64,000 nucleotides of DNA, taken from Glaciozyma antarctica PI12 (taxonomy: Eukaryota; Basidiomycota; Microbotryomycetes; Kriegeriales; Camptobasidiaceae). The notes beneath the pieces were generated by a model. It did no database searches and had not been told where the DNA came from. It saw only the letters and a program-made list of their open reading frames with translations. The stretch is taken from the NCBI GenBank assembly GCA_002917775.1, contig KZ627148.1, forward strand, positions 62,001 to 126,000, in the 5' to 3' direction. The translations under genes and the position numbers were made by a program. Below are positions 20,797 to 31,019 of this stretch, one piece after another. Positions within the stretch are counted from its first letter, which is position 1; each line of letters begins with the position of its first letter.

Positions 20797-23055
20797 CTAC
20801 ATGGAGTGGACGTACGAGTCCTTGCTCCATCCTCGGACCTTCTTGCCGTAGAGCCACAGCAGGATGGATCCTCCGAGCGTGAAGATGATCGTCATGCCCG
20901 TGTTGACCATAATAGGAGCGATGAAGCCGCTCTTGAGGATCCACGGGATGAGGAACTGGGAGACGCCTGCTCGAAATCCGTCAGACTTGCGAAGACGAGC
21001 GAGAGGAGCTAGAGGAGGACTCGCCGTATCCCCACAGGTTTTTGTTGACGGTCATGGTAACGAGAAACTCTCCTGAGACGGGCTTGTAGCAGTCGATAGC
21101 GTACGCGATCGAAATAGGAGGAAGCGCAGCGACCTGCCATCCAATAGCTCCGTACCTGCGAAGAACCTCGTCAGCTTTGCTCCTCACGCACGAAGACGAA
21201 ACGCAAGGACGTACCCGAGGATGACGATGATCTTCCAGTCCCAAAGCCTGTCGTAGCCCTGCGAATAAATTAGGTGCATTCAGAGGGAAGAGAGAGGGCG
21301 GACGTACGACGGCGACAATGGCGCTACCAAGCGCAAGTATCCCGACGAAGGGCCATAGAGCCGGAAGACGCATCTCGGGCTCGCGAATCATGCGGTTCCG
21401 CTTGGTCGAGAAGCGACTGAGGAAGTCGCCAGCGGGACCAGCAGTGACGAGTCCGAGTAGAGCACCTCCAAGGACTTTAGGGAGCGAAATGTCAGCGAGA
21501 GCGAGGGCAGCAAGGAGCGAGGTACTGACCAGCCAGGTTCGTGTATCCCACCGAGGCGGCGCTGAAGTTGTACGGGGGTGCGGCGAAGACGAAGGATTGG
21601 GTGAGGTTGAGGATGAGGAAGCAACTCGAACTCCACGAGGTGACGAAAGACGCAAAGTGAACGATGGGGAAGATAAAGAGGGTCCAGGGGGTGACGATGT
21701 CGCGAAGGAACGACTTCTTGGATCCGGTGAACGTAGGGATCGGGCTCATCTGGTGCTTGTTGGGGCGTCCCTTGCCGAGGTTGTCGTCGACGTGCTTCTC
21801 GACGATCACGTCCTCGAACTTCTCCTGCTCCGAGGAATCCTTGAGGCTGGCATCGACTCCGGCGGGGCCGGCGGGGATGGTCTCGTCGTCGCGGTTCCAC
21901 TGAAACGTCTCGTTAGCTAGCAGCTCCACTCTGGGAGACAGCGTTGACGCACCTTGGTCTCGGGGAGGAAGACGAGCATGGCGACGATGAGAGCTCCGAA
22001 GAGAGCGACGTTGAGCCACCTGCGATTCGGTGAGCGAAGTTAGCGCCGGTGCAGAAAATCGAACAAGCGAAAGAGGACGCACCAGAACGAACGCCATCCG
22101 TGAGCATCACTGATAGCGCCAGCGACGACGGGTCCGACCATGAGGGAACCGAAGTACGCCCACCAGTACAAGCCCATCCACGCGCCGCGCTGATCGATGA
22201 AGACAACTGCGCGCAGGAATCGTTAGCGACTGCGATCGTTGGCTCAAGAAGAACGCTCACGGTCGGCAATAATCATAGGAGGAAGCGTCTCTGCTGGTCC
22301 GGCTCCGAAACCGTTGAGGATTGATGCTCCCATGAAGGATGCAGAGTCCTTGGCCACGGCACGCCAGATCATCGACGCGAGGCAAACGACGCAGGAAATG
22401 ATAGCACAGGGACGCCTTCCGAATTGCGTTGCGACAGGGACCCAGAACTGTGCGAAGAGAAGTCAGCGAGATTCGAGGTGCGAAAATGGGGACAATGCAC
22501 TCACAAAGTTGGAGAAGCCGAGCACAAGAATCGTGACGCCGATATAGTTGATAACCTCCTCAACGGTGTCTCCAAACTCGCCGATGTAGTATGGGATCTG
22601 GGAGGAGAGCGAGAGAGGACCGAAGCCTGCGTGCGCCAGAAGACGACCTGTCAGCTCCCACCCTCTCCTCCTCAAAACAACGACGACGACACGAACACAC
22701 CCTGGATAAATCCGAGAAGAACGGCGCAAGTGAGCGCTCCCGTCTTCCAGAGGGGAGTCCAGTTGAGTGGGTCGGCGGGGTCGTTCGAGGGCTGAGGCAC
22801 GAGAACTCCTTGAGATCCCTTGACAAATTCGACTCCTGCAACATCGGTCCTGCGAGTTAAAGAAGTCGTAAGCTACTTGCGCCCCAACACGTCGGCCACC
22901 GCCTGAGCAAGCCTGAGAGAAAGGCGAATCGTTCGCTGTTTCCGCTATGTGGGGGGAGGTGATGAAGAGGAGACGTACATGACCTCAGTTCCTGGGTAGA
23001 TGTCAATGCCGAGCTCTGCTTCGAGCCGACGAATGTCGGTGTGCATGTCAGACAT
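20797..23055 (-). CDS. Major facilitator superfamily transporter (drug:H+ antiporter/HOL-like)
   Basis: A plasma-membrane proton-coupled transporter with twelve expected helices, in about ten exons. ATG 23055 opens MSDMHTDIRRLEAELGIDIY. The first intron is 22850-22978. The cytosolic lead (DPADPLNWTPLWKTGALTCA) is typical of fungal DHA1/HOL-type carriers. Conserved pieces include GFSNFFWVPVATQFGRRPCA (the loop 2-3 GRR signature), ILNGFGAGPAETLPPMIIAD, the helix-5 motif LMVGPVVAGAISDAHGWRS and a long charged central loop (SSEQEKFEDVIVEKHVDDN). The second half has ALLGLVTAGPAGDFLSRFST and GVSQFLIPWILKSGFIAPIM, ending YVHSM. The substrate cannot be told; HOL3-like proteins are mostly annotated by similarity. 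An upstream frame of 363 codons overlapping this start lacks an ATG and is ignored. Confidence 0.88.
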
Positions 23056-24423
23056 GGTTGCTGCTGAGTGGGGTGGCTGGTGGGGCTCGAGTTGCCGAAG
23101 GTCGAAGTGGCTGGCGGCTGGCGAACGAGGAAGACGATAGAGCGCCCAAAGGAGCTGCGATAGAGTGGTAGAAAGGAGAGAGCGAAGGAGTGGAAGCCAG
23201 CGAGTCCAAGAGGGAAGCGGAAGGAGGGGCTCCGCGAATGTGGGGGGAGGGCCGTGATCCACTCTCACGTTCTCCGGTCGCGCGCGCCCTTCTGACTGCC
23301 CTGGGCGCCGGAAGAAGGAAATCCGCGTTCCCCTTCCACGAAAAGAAATTCAGAGTCTGGCCTGGCCTTCTCTCGGAAGAAATGGCGGTCAAAAAACGGC
23401 CGATGGTGGGGCACTCGGGAGGGGGTGGAGAGGTGGGGCTGAGTGCGAGTCGTCGGTCCTTGTTAATGTAGACCGAGGAACGCAGTAGGCAGGGCAAATC
23501 TGGCACGCCGTACGAGCGAAGCACAACTGGAGCGAGCGTCCTCGGCACCCAAGACCGTCGGGAAGCGAGTTCCTTTAGTTTTCGCCTGAATTGTTGCCCC
23601 GGAAAACGGAGACTGCTCTTGAAGTCTGTCAGCAGAGCTTCCGTGCCTCGGAGAGGTAGACCGGCTAGTGAATCCGAACTGGGAGGCGCCGGCGCGGGAA
23701 CACCTGCAGTGAAGGTGAAGCGTGCGGGATCAGTGACCTGAGAGCGCGAGGGGTTCTGCACGTACGTGGTGAGCTGTTCGTTGGGTGGTGGAACTTGAGC
23801 GGTAGAGACAAGGAGAGACGAGGGACTGTGTGGGGGGTTGGGGGACCTGGCTGCGAAGCCTCTCGCTACGGAGAAATTGAACTTTGGTGGAAGCGTGCTG
23901 ATCGTCACACTAAGAGAAGCAACAATTAGTGAAGGCCTGAAACTGGCCTGAAGTATCTGGTGATTTCTGGTGATTTGAGAAGAGGAAAGCAAAAGCGGTT
24001 GTCGAGGTTGTCGCCTCCCGCTACCGGACTCCGACGAAGTCGCTGCTGCCCTTCGTCTCCGCCTGTGTTCCTCGCAACCGTGGTGGATGAGACTTTTTCG
24101 CACATACAACTCATCCACTGCAAGTTTCTCGCCCGCCACCAGACCTCACCCGGCGATACCCCCTCGCAAGACCCTCACATATCTTTGCTTCCGAGTGAGC
24201 TTTTCAAGGTCGCTTGCTCGCTTCTTGTCAAGTACAGTGCTGCACTTAAAGATGTAAATAGCTCTTTGAAGCCCAACGACAAAAAGGACGAGTGGAAGCC
24301 TCTGAAAAGCCCCAGGTACGAAGCGAGCGAGCGAGCACTGGCAGATCTCGCCAGGTGATTGCTGCTGCCGGCGATGGTATTCCCACCAGCAATGCGTGTC
24401 TATCCTCGCCCCTCTCCAGATTC
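23056..24423. other. Long interval between the MFS gene and ferric reductase A
   Basis: 1.37 kb with open frames on both strands but no family I recognise. The longest minus frame (23048-24139) has no usable ATG. The plus frame near 24160-24358 (FKVACSLLVKYSAALKDVNS) looks slightly protein-like but has no context. It should include the MFS promoter and the ferric reductase 3' region. Confidence 0.35.
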
Positions 24424-26767
24424 TCACCAGTCAAAGTCATCCGTAAACAGCTCGACCTCCTCCGCACCCACTCCCCCAGTCCTCCCAAGCATGATGAGCT
24501 TCTGCCGCTCAGCAACCGCGTTCCGAACGTCCATCGTAAGGCTCGGTCCTCCGCAGCTTCCGATTCCGACTGATGATCCTCGCTGGACGCTGGAGAGTGA
24601 CGAGGTGATGAGGCTGGCGAGGTTGGGCCGGCCGTACGTTACGTTCCAGGGACTGGTGCTGATAAGAATAGTCAGCGGGAGATGGAGAGCTGAGAGGTCA
24701 ACGTTCGGATCGAACAGTGGTCGGGAAGATCTCAGCAGCGGCTCAATCTCACAGGACTCTTCGCTCAGCCGCACTTTCTTGTCTGCACCTGTGACGAAGA
24801 GGTGCACGCTGATGGTGCCTGCAGGAACGAGCGATGAGCTAGACGCAATCTGTTCCTTGAACCAGCTCCTCGCCTCTACCAGCGAGAAAACCCCATCAGC
24901 GCCATCTTCGCAACGAGCCAAGAAAAGACGCACCCTCCTCTCGCACGACCCAAACCACCTCAACCCTCCTCGTCCTCACTCCCTCATCCCCCCTCCCAAT
25001 TCCCTCGCACACCTCCTCCAAAAGCGCCGTAACAAAGCTCGCTCCCGCTCCTCCCGCAAAAAGTAGGACCGTCTCATGCCTCCCAATCCTCGCGCCCGCC
25101 AATCCTCCGTATGGCCCTTCCAGAAGAACCGCCGTCAATTTTCCGCTCTCCGCAAGCCCGAGCAAGCGAGGTCCTAATCCCTCTGCAGGATTGATGCGCA
25201 GCAGGACGATCATTGTCCGTTCCTTTGAATCGGCGGAGGGACAATTGGGTGTAGGGGTGGGATTCGAGAGGGAGGGCGGAGAGAAAGTTGAGGAAGTAGT
25301 GCTGGCCTGCGGTCCAGCGGTGTGAGGTGAGGGAGGGAATGGTGAGGCGGACGGCGCCGCAGGGGAGGGCGACGAGGGTGCCGCGAGGCCCAGAGGTATT
25401 CCCTGCGTGGGAGTTAGCGAGGGAGACCGAAGAGGTCAAAGAACGGACCAGGAGGTGAGAAGCTGCAAACAGTGTGTGAGCGGAGGTACATCGGTTGTTC
25501 GGGTGAGTGCGTACGTTCTGGCAGTGATAGTAGAAGAAGCCCGAGAAAATGATGGCTGAGACAACGTGCAGAATCTTGAAGGTCTCGTAAAAGCGATTTC
25601 GGAAGGCCGCAAACGACCCCCAGCAGAGCCACACGAGGGGTACGAGCGCTGCGAATCCTGACCAGAAGTACTGCACAAGTGCATAAGTCCTCTGCGTCAA
25701 ACGCGGAAGAACGAACGCACCGGCACGCCCCGCACAATCCAGGTGAAGTAGAACTGAGAGTAGCCGTCCGGGTTCAGCCCATCAGTGTTGGGACGGATCT
25801 CGCGGGTTCCCTGTATGACGAAAGGAATCGTATGTATGAGGGAGAGCAGGACTTCCGAGAGGGGATCAGCCGAAACGCCTGCTGCGAAGGAGGGAGAAAC
25901 TCACAAAAGAGGTGCGAGACCCATTGATGGAAGACCTGCAGCTTCTCGTGCGAGTATCTAATGACGAAGGTAACAAGGTTCCATTTTGAGCCGAACGCCC
26001 TAAGAAAAACAAGCATTAGCGAGGAAGCAAATTAAGGGAGGAGAAAAGTGCGGCGCACAGGACGAAGGGGAAGCAGGCCACTGCGAAGAGGCCTGAACGA
26101 TCGTTCAGCGAGCTGCTGGCTTCTGTTGAAATCGGGAAAACCTACCCGCTCGAAGTGCCAACGGCGACCAGCCGACATCCCACCTCGAGCGATAGTAAGG
26201 CTGAACAGAGAACAACCAACCTGCGCACAGAGGATCAGCTTCCTGCTCACCCTCAAGCTCTCCACTCTCCAATGTTCAGCACTACGCACCACCGATGAAG
26301 AGCCACAGCGCAGTGACGAGGAGGATAACGCCGAGGGTCGGAAAGCGGATGAACCCGACCGCGCGCGGCTGGGAGCAGGCGAGATAGCGCACGGCGGCGG
26401 TTGCGCGGCGAGAGAGCGCTTTCGAAGCTATGTGAGCTCCTACTCTGCGATATGGATGTTCAGATCAGCTCAAGATCCGGCGGAAAACGCGTGGAAGCTT
26501 ACCTGGTCCGGCGAAGGCGCGTGAGGAGGTTGCTCAAGCCGAACTAGGCGATCCCTCCGAAGAAGAAGTAGAGACCTCCCCGCGCGTCTGGAGAAGGTCG
26601 CGGCTAGTCAGCACGCGTCTGCGATGGTCCTGGCGCGAGGAGAAGCGTCGTGGAGACAGCGGGAGAGAAAACTTGCACTCGGGCGCCTCCCACCAGGGAT
26701 CGACGAGCTGCTCTGCCCTCTCGGCGTCGGTGAGGCCGCCGGCAACGAGGAAGACGAGCGTCGACAT
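24424..26767 (-). CDS. Ferric reductase A (FRE family), with an early stop
   Basis: Plasma-membrane flavocytochrome that reduces Fe3+ or Cu2+ outside the cell with NADPH electrons. ATG 26767 begins MSTLVFLVAGGLTDAERAEQ. Its exon ends GAGT and the intron must open with GCAAGT (a GC-AG intron) to match gene B. The second exon, paralogous to B's YARAVLYFLCGGILLFGLGN, has TAG at 26544-26546 where B has a leucine codon. Further on everything expected is present: heme helices (FYETFKILHVVSAIIFSGFF), the FAD loop RWTAGQHYFLNFLSA and HPYTQ, the nucleotide-binding VLLFAGGAGASFVTALLEEV and the C-terminal VGIGSCGGPSLTMDVRNAVA, ending DDFDW. The gene could be recently disabled, start downstream, or splice around the stop. 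Gene B, divergent on the right, is clean. Confidence 0.75.
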
Positions 26768-27001
26768 GCGCACGTCGAAGCAGCTTCTCAAAGAGCAGAA
26801 CCGTTCGGATCTAATCTTTGAACGGACGGGAGAACACTGCCGGCGCAGTGCCTTGGCGTCGCATGGCCGTCGACGACGACGAGCTCGAACTCGAACGAAA
26901 GGCAAGGTACTATCCAGCACTGCTGAAGCGCACGATGAGCAGTTCAGCGAACTACGACGCAGCGAAAGCAACGCACGAAATAACAGCGCTAAATTCCGTT
27001 C
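26768..27001. promoter_or_regulatory. Ferric reductase A upstream region
   Basis: 234 bases between the FRE-A start and the FS4 fragment. Likely promoter; I cannot point to a certain iron-responsive GATA site. Confidence 0.3.
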
Positions 27002-27204
27002 CTACGCGAAGGTCTTCCTCAACTCCCCCACCTTCTTCGCCAACAGCTCCCTCTGCAGAAGCAGCACTCCCTCCTCCTCCAACACCTTGCGTAAGCGCTC
27101 CTCGGGAAGGAGAAGGAACGCCACGAAACTACTGCGGCTTTGCAGCCCCCGAGCGTGCAGGAGGGGAGCGAGGTTGGCGAAGGAAGGGGAGAGGGCGGAG
27201 AGGA
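27002..27204 (-). pseudogene. FS family SAM-like fragment 4
   Basis: The minus strand reads LSALSPSFANLAPLLHARGL, then FVAFLLLPEERLRKVLEEEG, then LLQRELLAKKVGELRKTFA and a stop at 27002. This is a complete SAM-like end of an FS protein, but it is cut at its start by a 5-base run of N. No zinc module remains. A second, imperfect copy of the same stretch lies at about 27295-27405, with a piece resembling MED16 between them. Confidence 0.55.
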
Positions 27205-27209
27205 GGNNN
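27205..27209. other. Assembly gap (5 N)
   Basis: Five N in the middle of repeated sequence. The true length is unknown. Confidence 0.95.
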
Positions 27210-27566
27210 NNCTCCCCCCTCGTTCCGACCTCAACTCTCGTCGCCGCCACTCTCCCCCAATCCTCGCCACCCCACCGACCCCAAACAACACCCCTCGTAA
27301 GGGGGGAAGAAGAAAGGACACCACACAACTACTGCGTCTTTGCCGCCCCCGAGCGTGCGGAGCGAGGTTGACGAAGGAAGGGGAGAGGGCGGAGAGGAAT
27401 GGATGCTGGGAAGTGGGGGGCGTTTGAGATTGGGTGGGAGGTACGGTGCGCTTGTGGAGGATTGTGGGTTGCGGAGGGGTAATGGAGAGCTGTTCTTCGG
27501 GTTCGTCAAGGGAGAGAGAGGTCCCGTTGCCTGCTCGCTTTGCGAAGCACTCTTTCGGCACTTTTT
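27210..27566 (+). repeat. Patchwork copy of the MED16 3' end with an inserted FS fragment
   Basis: Bases 27210-27290 match the MED16 last-exon region encoding LVPTSTLVAATL. Bases about 27390-27566 match the MED16 end (WGAFEIGWEVRCACGGLW, stop, and about 80 bases beyond), on the opposite strand of the window from MED16 itself. Between them, about 27295-27395 instead matches the FS4 SAM-like sequence. The join lies in a shared GC-rich stretch (GGGGAGAGGGCGGAGAG) found in both parents. Non-functional as it stands. Confidence 0.7.
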
Positions 27567-28266
27567 TGAGCTGCTCCACTTCCAGTGCCCACAAGATTGC
27601 TCTTCTCCTGCTCTTCTCAGTGACTCAGTGGGCGCAGTGCCGTCGTCGCTGGCGAGGACGTCGTCTGAGCCAAATCTGCTGGCTCCGCAGAAATCGCGCA
27701 CCGGATCAGAGCCGCCTCGCCTTGCCGCGAAGACTTGGACGCGGGCGCCCGGGCTGATTTTGCTCGTCTTCCTTCTCCTTTTCCTGCCTGTCGTCTCACC
27801 TTTACCGAGCTCTACGCTAGACCTTCGTCCTCGGAGGGCTCACAGCTCCGTACAGCCGTCAGGACGACCTCCAACAACGTCTGGATCGTGTCCGACACCT
27901 CGACGCCGCTCCAGCTTCTCCATCCGAATTCGGTACTTTCTCTCGACCTTCTCTCGTCGTCTCCTCACTAAAACGATCTCACGAAAGCCTTCCCGACCGT
28001 GTGCATACACACAGCTATTGTCTGCTTTGGTGCCTCCCTCGTCGCAGCCTCCCAACCTCGCCGTTGCCTGTTCTTCTCCCTCGATGCATTCCTTCTTCTC
28101 TCGCGCTTCCCCACTGCTGCCTCGAGCATACCCTCGATACGGCGACTCCTTTTCTTTCGGCCAAGGGTTCCTAAGTCACCCGGCTAGGGCGCCTAAAGCC
28201 CCGCCGCGCGGCCAGGCTCTCCCTCCCTCTCCCCCTCAACCGATCTCGACACTTCACCACTTCAGG
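27567..28266. promoter_or_regulatory. Ferric reductase B upstream region
   Basis: 700 bases before ATG 28267. A frame stays open through it into the reductase, but it is low-complexity (proline, serine, arginine) with no motif. It probably holds the promoter and leader. Confidence 0.4.
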
Positions 28267-30729
28267 ATGGCAGTCTACGACCTTATCAAGCTCGTCGCTC
28301 GCCACACGGCAGGTATCGTCTTCACCGACGCTGAGAAGGCAGAGATGCTCGTCGATCCGTACGCCGATACCCCCAAGTGTAAGTTTTTCTCCCTAGCAAC
28401 CGCCTGTCGAGGCCTCCCGCGTGGTCCTCTGCAAGACGTATTATCTGTACAAGTACTGACGATGTATTCCGCCCCTTTCAGACGCTCGCGCAGTCCTCTA
28501 CTTTCTCTGCGGAGGGATCCTCCTGTTCGGTCTGGGCAACCTTCTCACTCGCCTCCGCCGCACCAAGTGAGCCTTGCACCCTCTCCTAACGTTCTAGCAC
28601 TCGCCCACTTACACTTTCGCCCGCAGAACTGGATCCCGCATCGCTTCAACTGCTCCGGCTCGCCGCGCGACCGCTGCTGCCCGCTATCTCGCCTCTTCTC
28701 AGCCCCGCGCAGTCGGCTTCATCCGTTTTCCGACAGTGGGAGTCATTCTTCTCATTGCAGCGTTCTGGCTTTTCATCGGTAGTGAGTATATCTCTCAGTC
28801 GTGGCGAGGAACGGGACTGACGACGCCTTCTTCAGTCTGGAGCTTCGCGCAACAGCCTTACTATCGCTCACGGTGGAACGTCGGCTCACCGCCGTTGGCT
28901 ATGCGCACTGGTGATCTTTTCAAAGTCGCTCTTGCTGTGATCCTTCCCACTGACGACTCCTCACTACTCAGGTCTCTTCGCACTCGGCTGCTTCCCCTTC
29001 ATCCTGTGCGTCGGTTCTTCATCGCGCCCGTCCTTTCGCTGAGATTTTCTTCTCTGCTAGCGCGTTCGGAGCCAAGTGGAACCTCGTCACGTTCGTCACC
29101 GGCTACTCGCACGAAAAGCTCCAAGTCTTCCACCAGTGGCTCTCGCACCTCTTCCGTTCGTTCTTTCGTTTTTCTCGCGTCGATCGCCGCTGACCTTAGG
29201 CGCCCAGTAATTCTCCTCCCTCCTTCACACTTTCCCTTTCGTCATCCAGGGCTCGAGGGAAATCCGACCGAATGCCGATGGACTCAACCCGAACGGCTAC
29301 TCGCAAATCCACTTCAGCTGGTTCGTCTCGCACAAAGTCGTGCGTTCTCCTTTCCTCCCTCGTTCTTTCCACACCTTGAGCTAAACGCCTGCTGCAGTAC
29401 TTCTGGTCGGGCGTCGCGGCGTTGATTCCCCTCGCCTGGCTTTGCTGGGGCTCATACGCACCGCTTCGCAATCGCTTCTACGAGATCTTCAAGCTCCTCC
29501 ACATCATTTCGGCGATCCTCTTCTCGGGATTCTTCTACATCCACTGCAACAACGTGCGTTCCTCCTTCCTTCTACACCAGGCCCCGCTAACCGATCCTTC
29601 TGCAGCTCCTCACCTCCTGGTCCGCTCCTCCTCTCTCGACCCATTTCGCTCCTCGCTGACACCTCTCTCGCAGGGAGTACTTTTGGGCCACCATCGCCAT
29701 CTACGGCACCTCCATCCTGATGCGCTTCCTCCTCATCTTCGTCCGCAACGGCCGCTCCGTCCCTCGCGGAACTCTCACCGCCCTCCCCGCCAACGCCGTC
29801 CGCCTCACCATCCCTCTCCCCGCCGGCCATCGCTGGTCCGCTGGCCAGCACTACTTCCTCAACTTCATCTCCGCCTCACCCTTCGAGTCCCACCCCTACA
29901 CGATAGCGAACGCGCCGTACCTTCATCCGAATTCCGAGGCGCCGGAACGGACGATGGTCGTCGTGCTGAGGGTTAATCCTGCGAAGGGGCTCGGGCCGAA
30001 GTTGCTGGGATTGGCGGCGAGCGGGAGGTCGACGGCCGTGCTGCTCGATGGCCCGTACGGAGGACTTGGGAACGCTCAGATCGGGAGGCACGAGACGGTG
30101 CTCCTCCTCGCTGGCGGTGCGGGAGCGAGTTTCGTGGCGGCGTTGTTGGAAGAGGTGTGCGAGGGGATTAGGAGGAAGGTCGTTGGGGTTGCGACGAGGA
30201 AGGTGGAGCTGATTTGGGCTGTGAGGGACGAAGGTGCGTTTTGCGTCTTGCGGTGTGCGAAGTCGAGCTGATGGGATTTGTGTCGAGTAGCTGCGAAGGA
30301 GTGGTTCGAGGATCAAATCGCTTCCAGCATCGCGCTCGTTCCTGAAGGTACCGTCAACGTTCGCATCTTCGTCACCGGCGGGAACGATGAGAAGCTCAGC
30401 AACGAGAAGAGCTCGGTCTCGTCGTCCTTGGACCTATCTCGGTGTGTTCTTTCGCTCTTCTCTTCAGGCCTCGTCTGACCGTACTGCTCATTAGAGCGAC
30501 CGAATGGACGACCTCGTACGACCGCCCCAACCTCGCCTCGATCGTCACCGCCGCTCTCGCTGCCGTCCCCGCCGGGACGTCCGTCGGAGTTGGGAGCTGC
30601 GGACCTGCGAGCTTCACGCTCGACGTTAGGAACGCCGTCGCTGCTAGGCAGAAGCTTATCATGCTGGGGAAAACGGGATGTGTGGGTGCGGAGGAGGTCG
30701 AGCTGTTCACCGAAGAGTTCGACTGGTGA
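28267..30729 (+). CDS. Ferric reductase B (FRE family)
   Basis: Paralogue of gene A, in head-to-head orientation with it. ATG 28267 opens MAVYDLIKLVARHTAGIVFT. The first exons are 28267-28378 and 28482-28566, and a third starts at the CAG before 28627. Membrane part: YFLCGGILLFGLGNLLTRLR, VGVILLIAAFWLFIGS and RFYEIFKLLHIISAILFSGF with the heme-helix histidines. Cytosolic part: FAD-binding HRWSAGQHYFLNFISASPFE followed by HPYT, NADPH-binding LLLAGGAGASFVAALLEEV and VGVGSCGPASFTLDVRNAVA near the end, closing VELFTEEFDW. It matches the Ferric_reduct / FAD_binding_8 / NAD_binding_6 order of yeast Fre proteins and reads without breaks. Such genes are usually induced by iron shortage; no site can be named here. 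Confidence 0.9.
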
Positions 30730-31019
30730 GGTTGGGGAGGGTCGGGAGGCAGGTCTTGTACAGCCTTTCGCAATCAGTAACTCGTTTAGCTCGCAGAAGA
30801 AGAGCTTCAGTTTCCGAAGAGAGGTCCGCTCACTACTCTCCTCTCGTTCATTGGAAAAGAACGAGCCGAACAGCTGGAGGGTGTTTGGTGAGGACTTAAG
30901 AGTTGCTCGCGATCGTCTACGAATTTCCTAAGCTCGCTACCGAAGGCACATCTGAATCCATTCGCACGCTATTCACCACAAACAAGCACCTCCCTCCGAT
31001 CCTCTTCGTCGCTCGCTCC
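30730..31019. other. Convergent intergenic region
   Basis: 290 bases between ferric reductase B and FS5, which converge. No gene seen. Confidence 0.4.

Noticed and set aside
23048-24139. A 363-codon minus-strand frame upstream of the MFS gene
   Set aside because: No ATG at its start, low-complexity arginine/serine/proline content, and it overlaps the MFS start. Typical chance frame in GC-rich DNA.
27340-28782. A 480-codon open frame on the plus strand running into ferric reductase B
   Set aside because: It has no supporting ATG before 28267 and is low-complexity, and its start lies in the MED16/FS patchwork. The reductase ATG at 28267 matches the paralogue.
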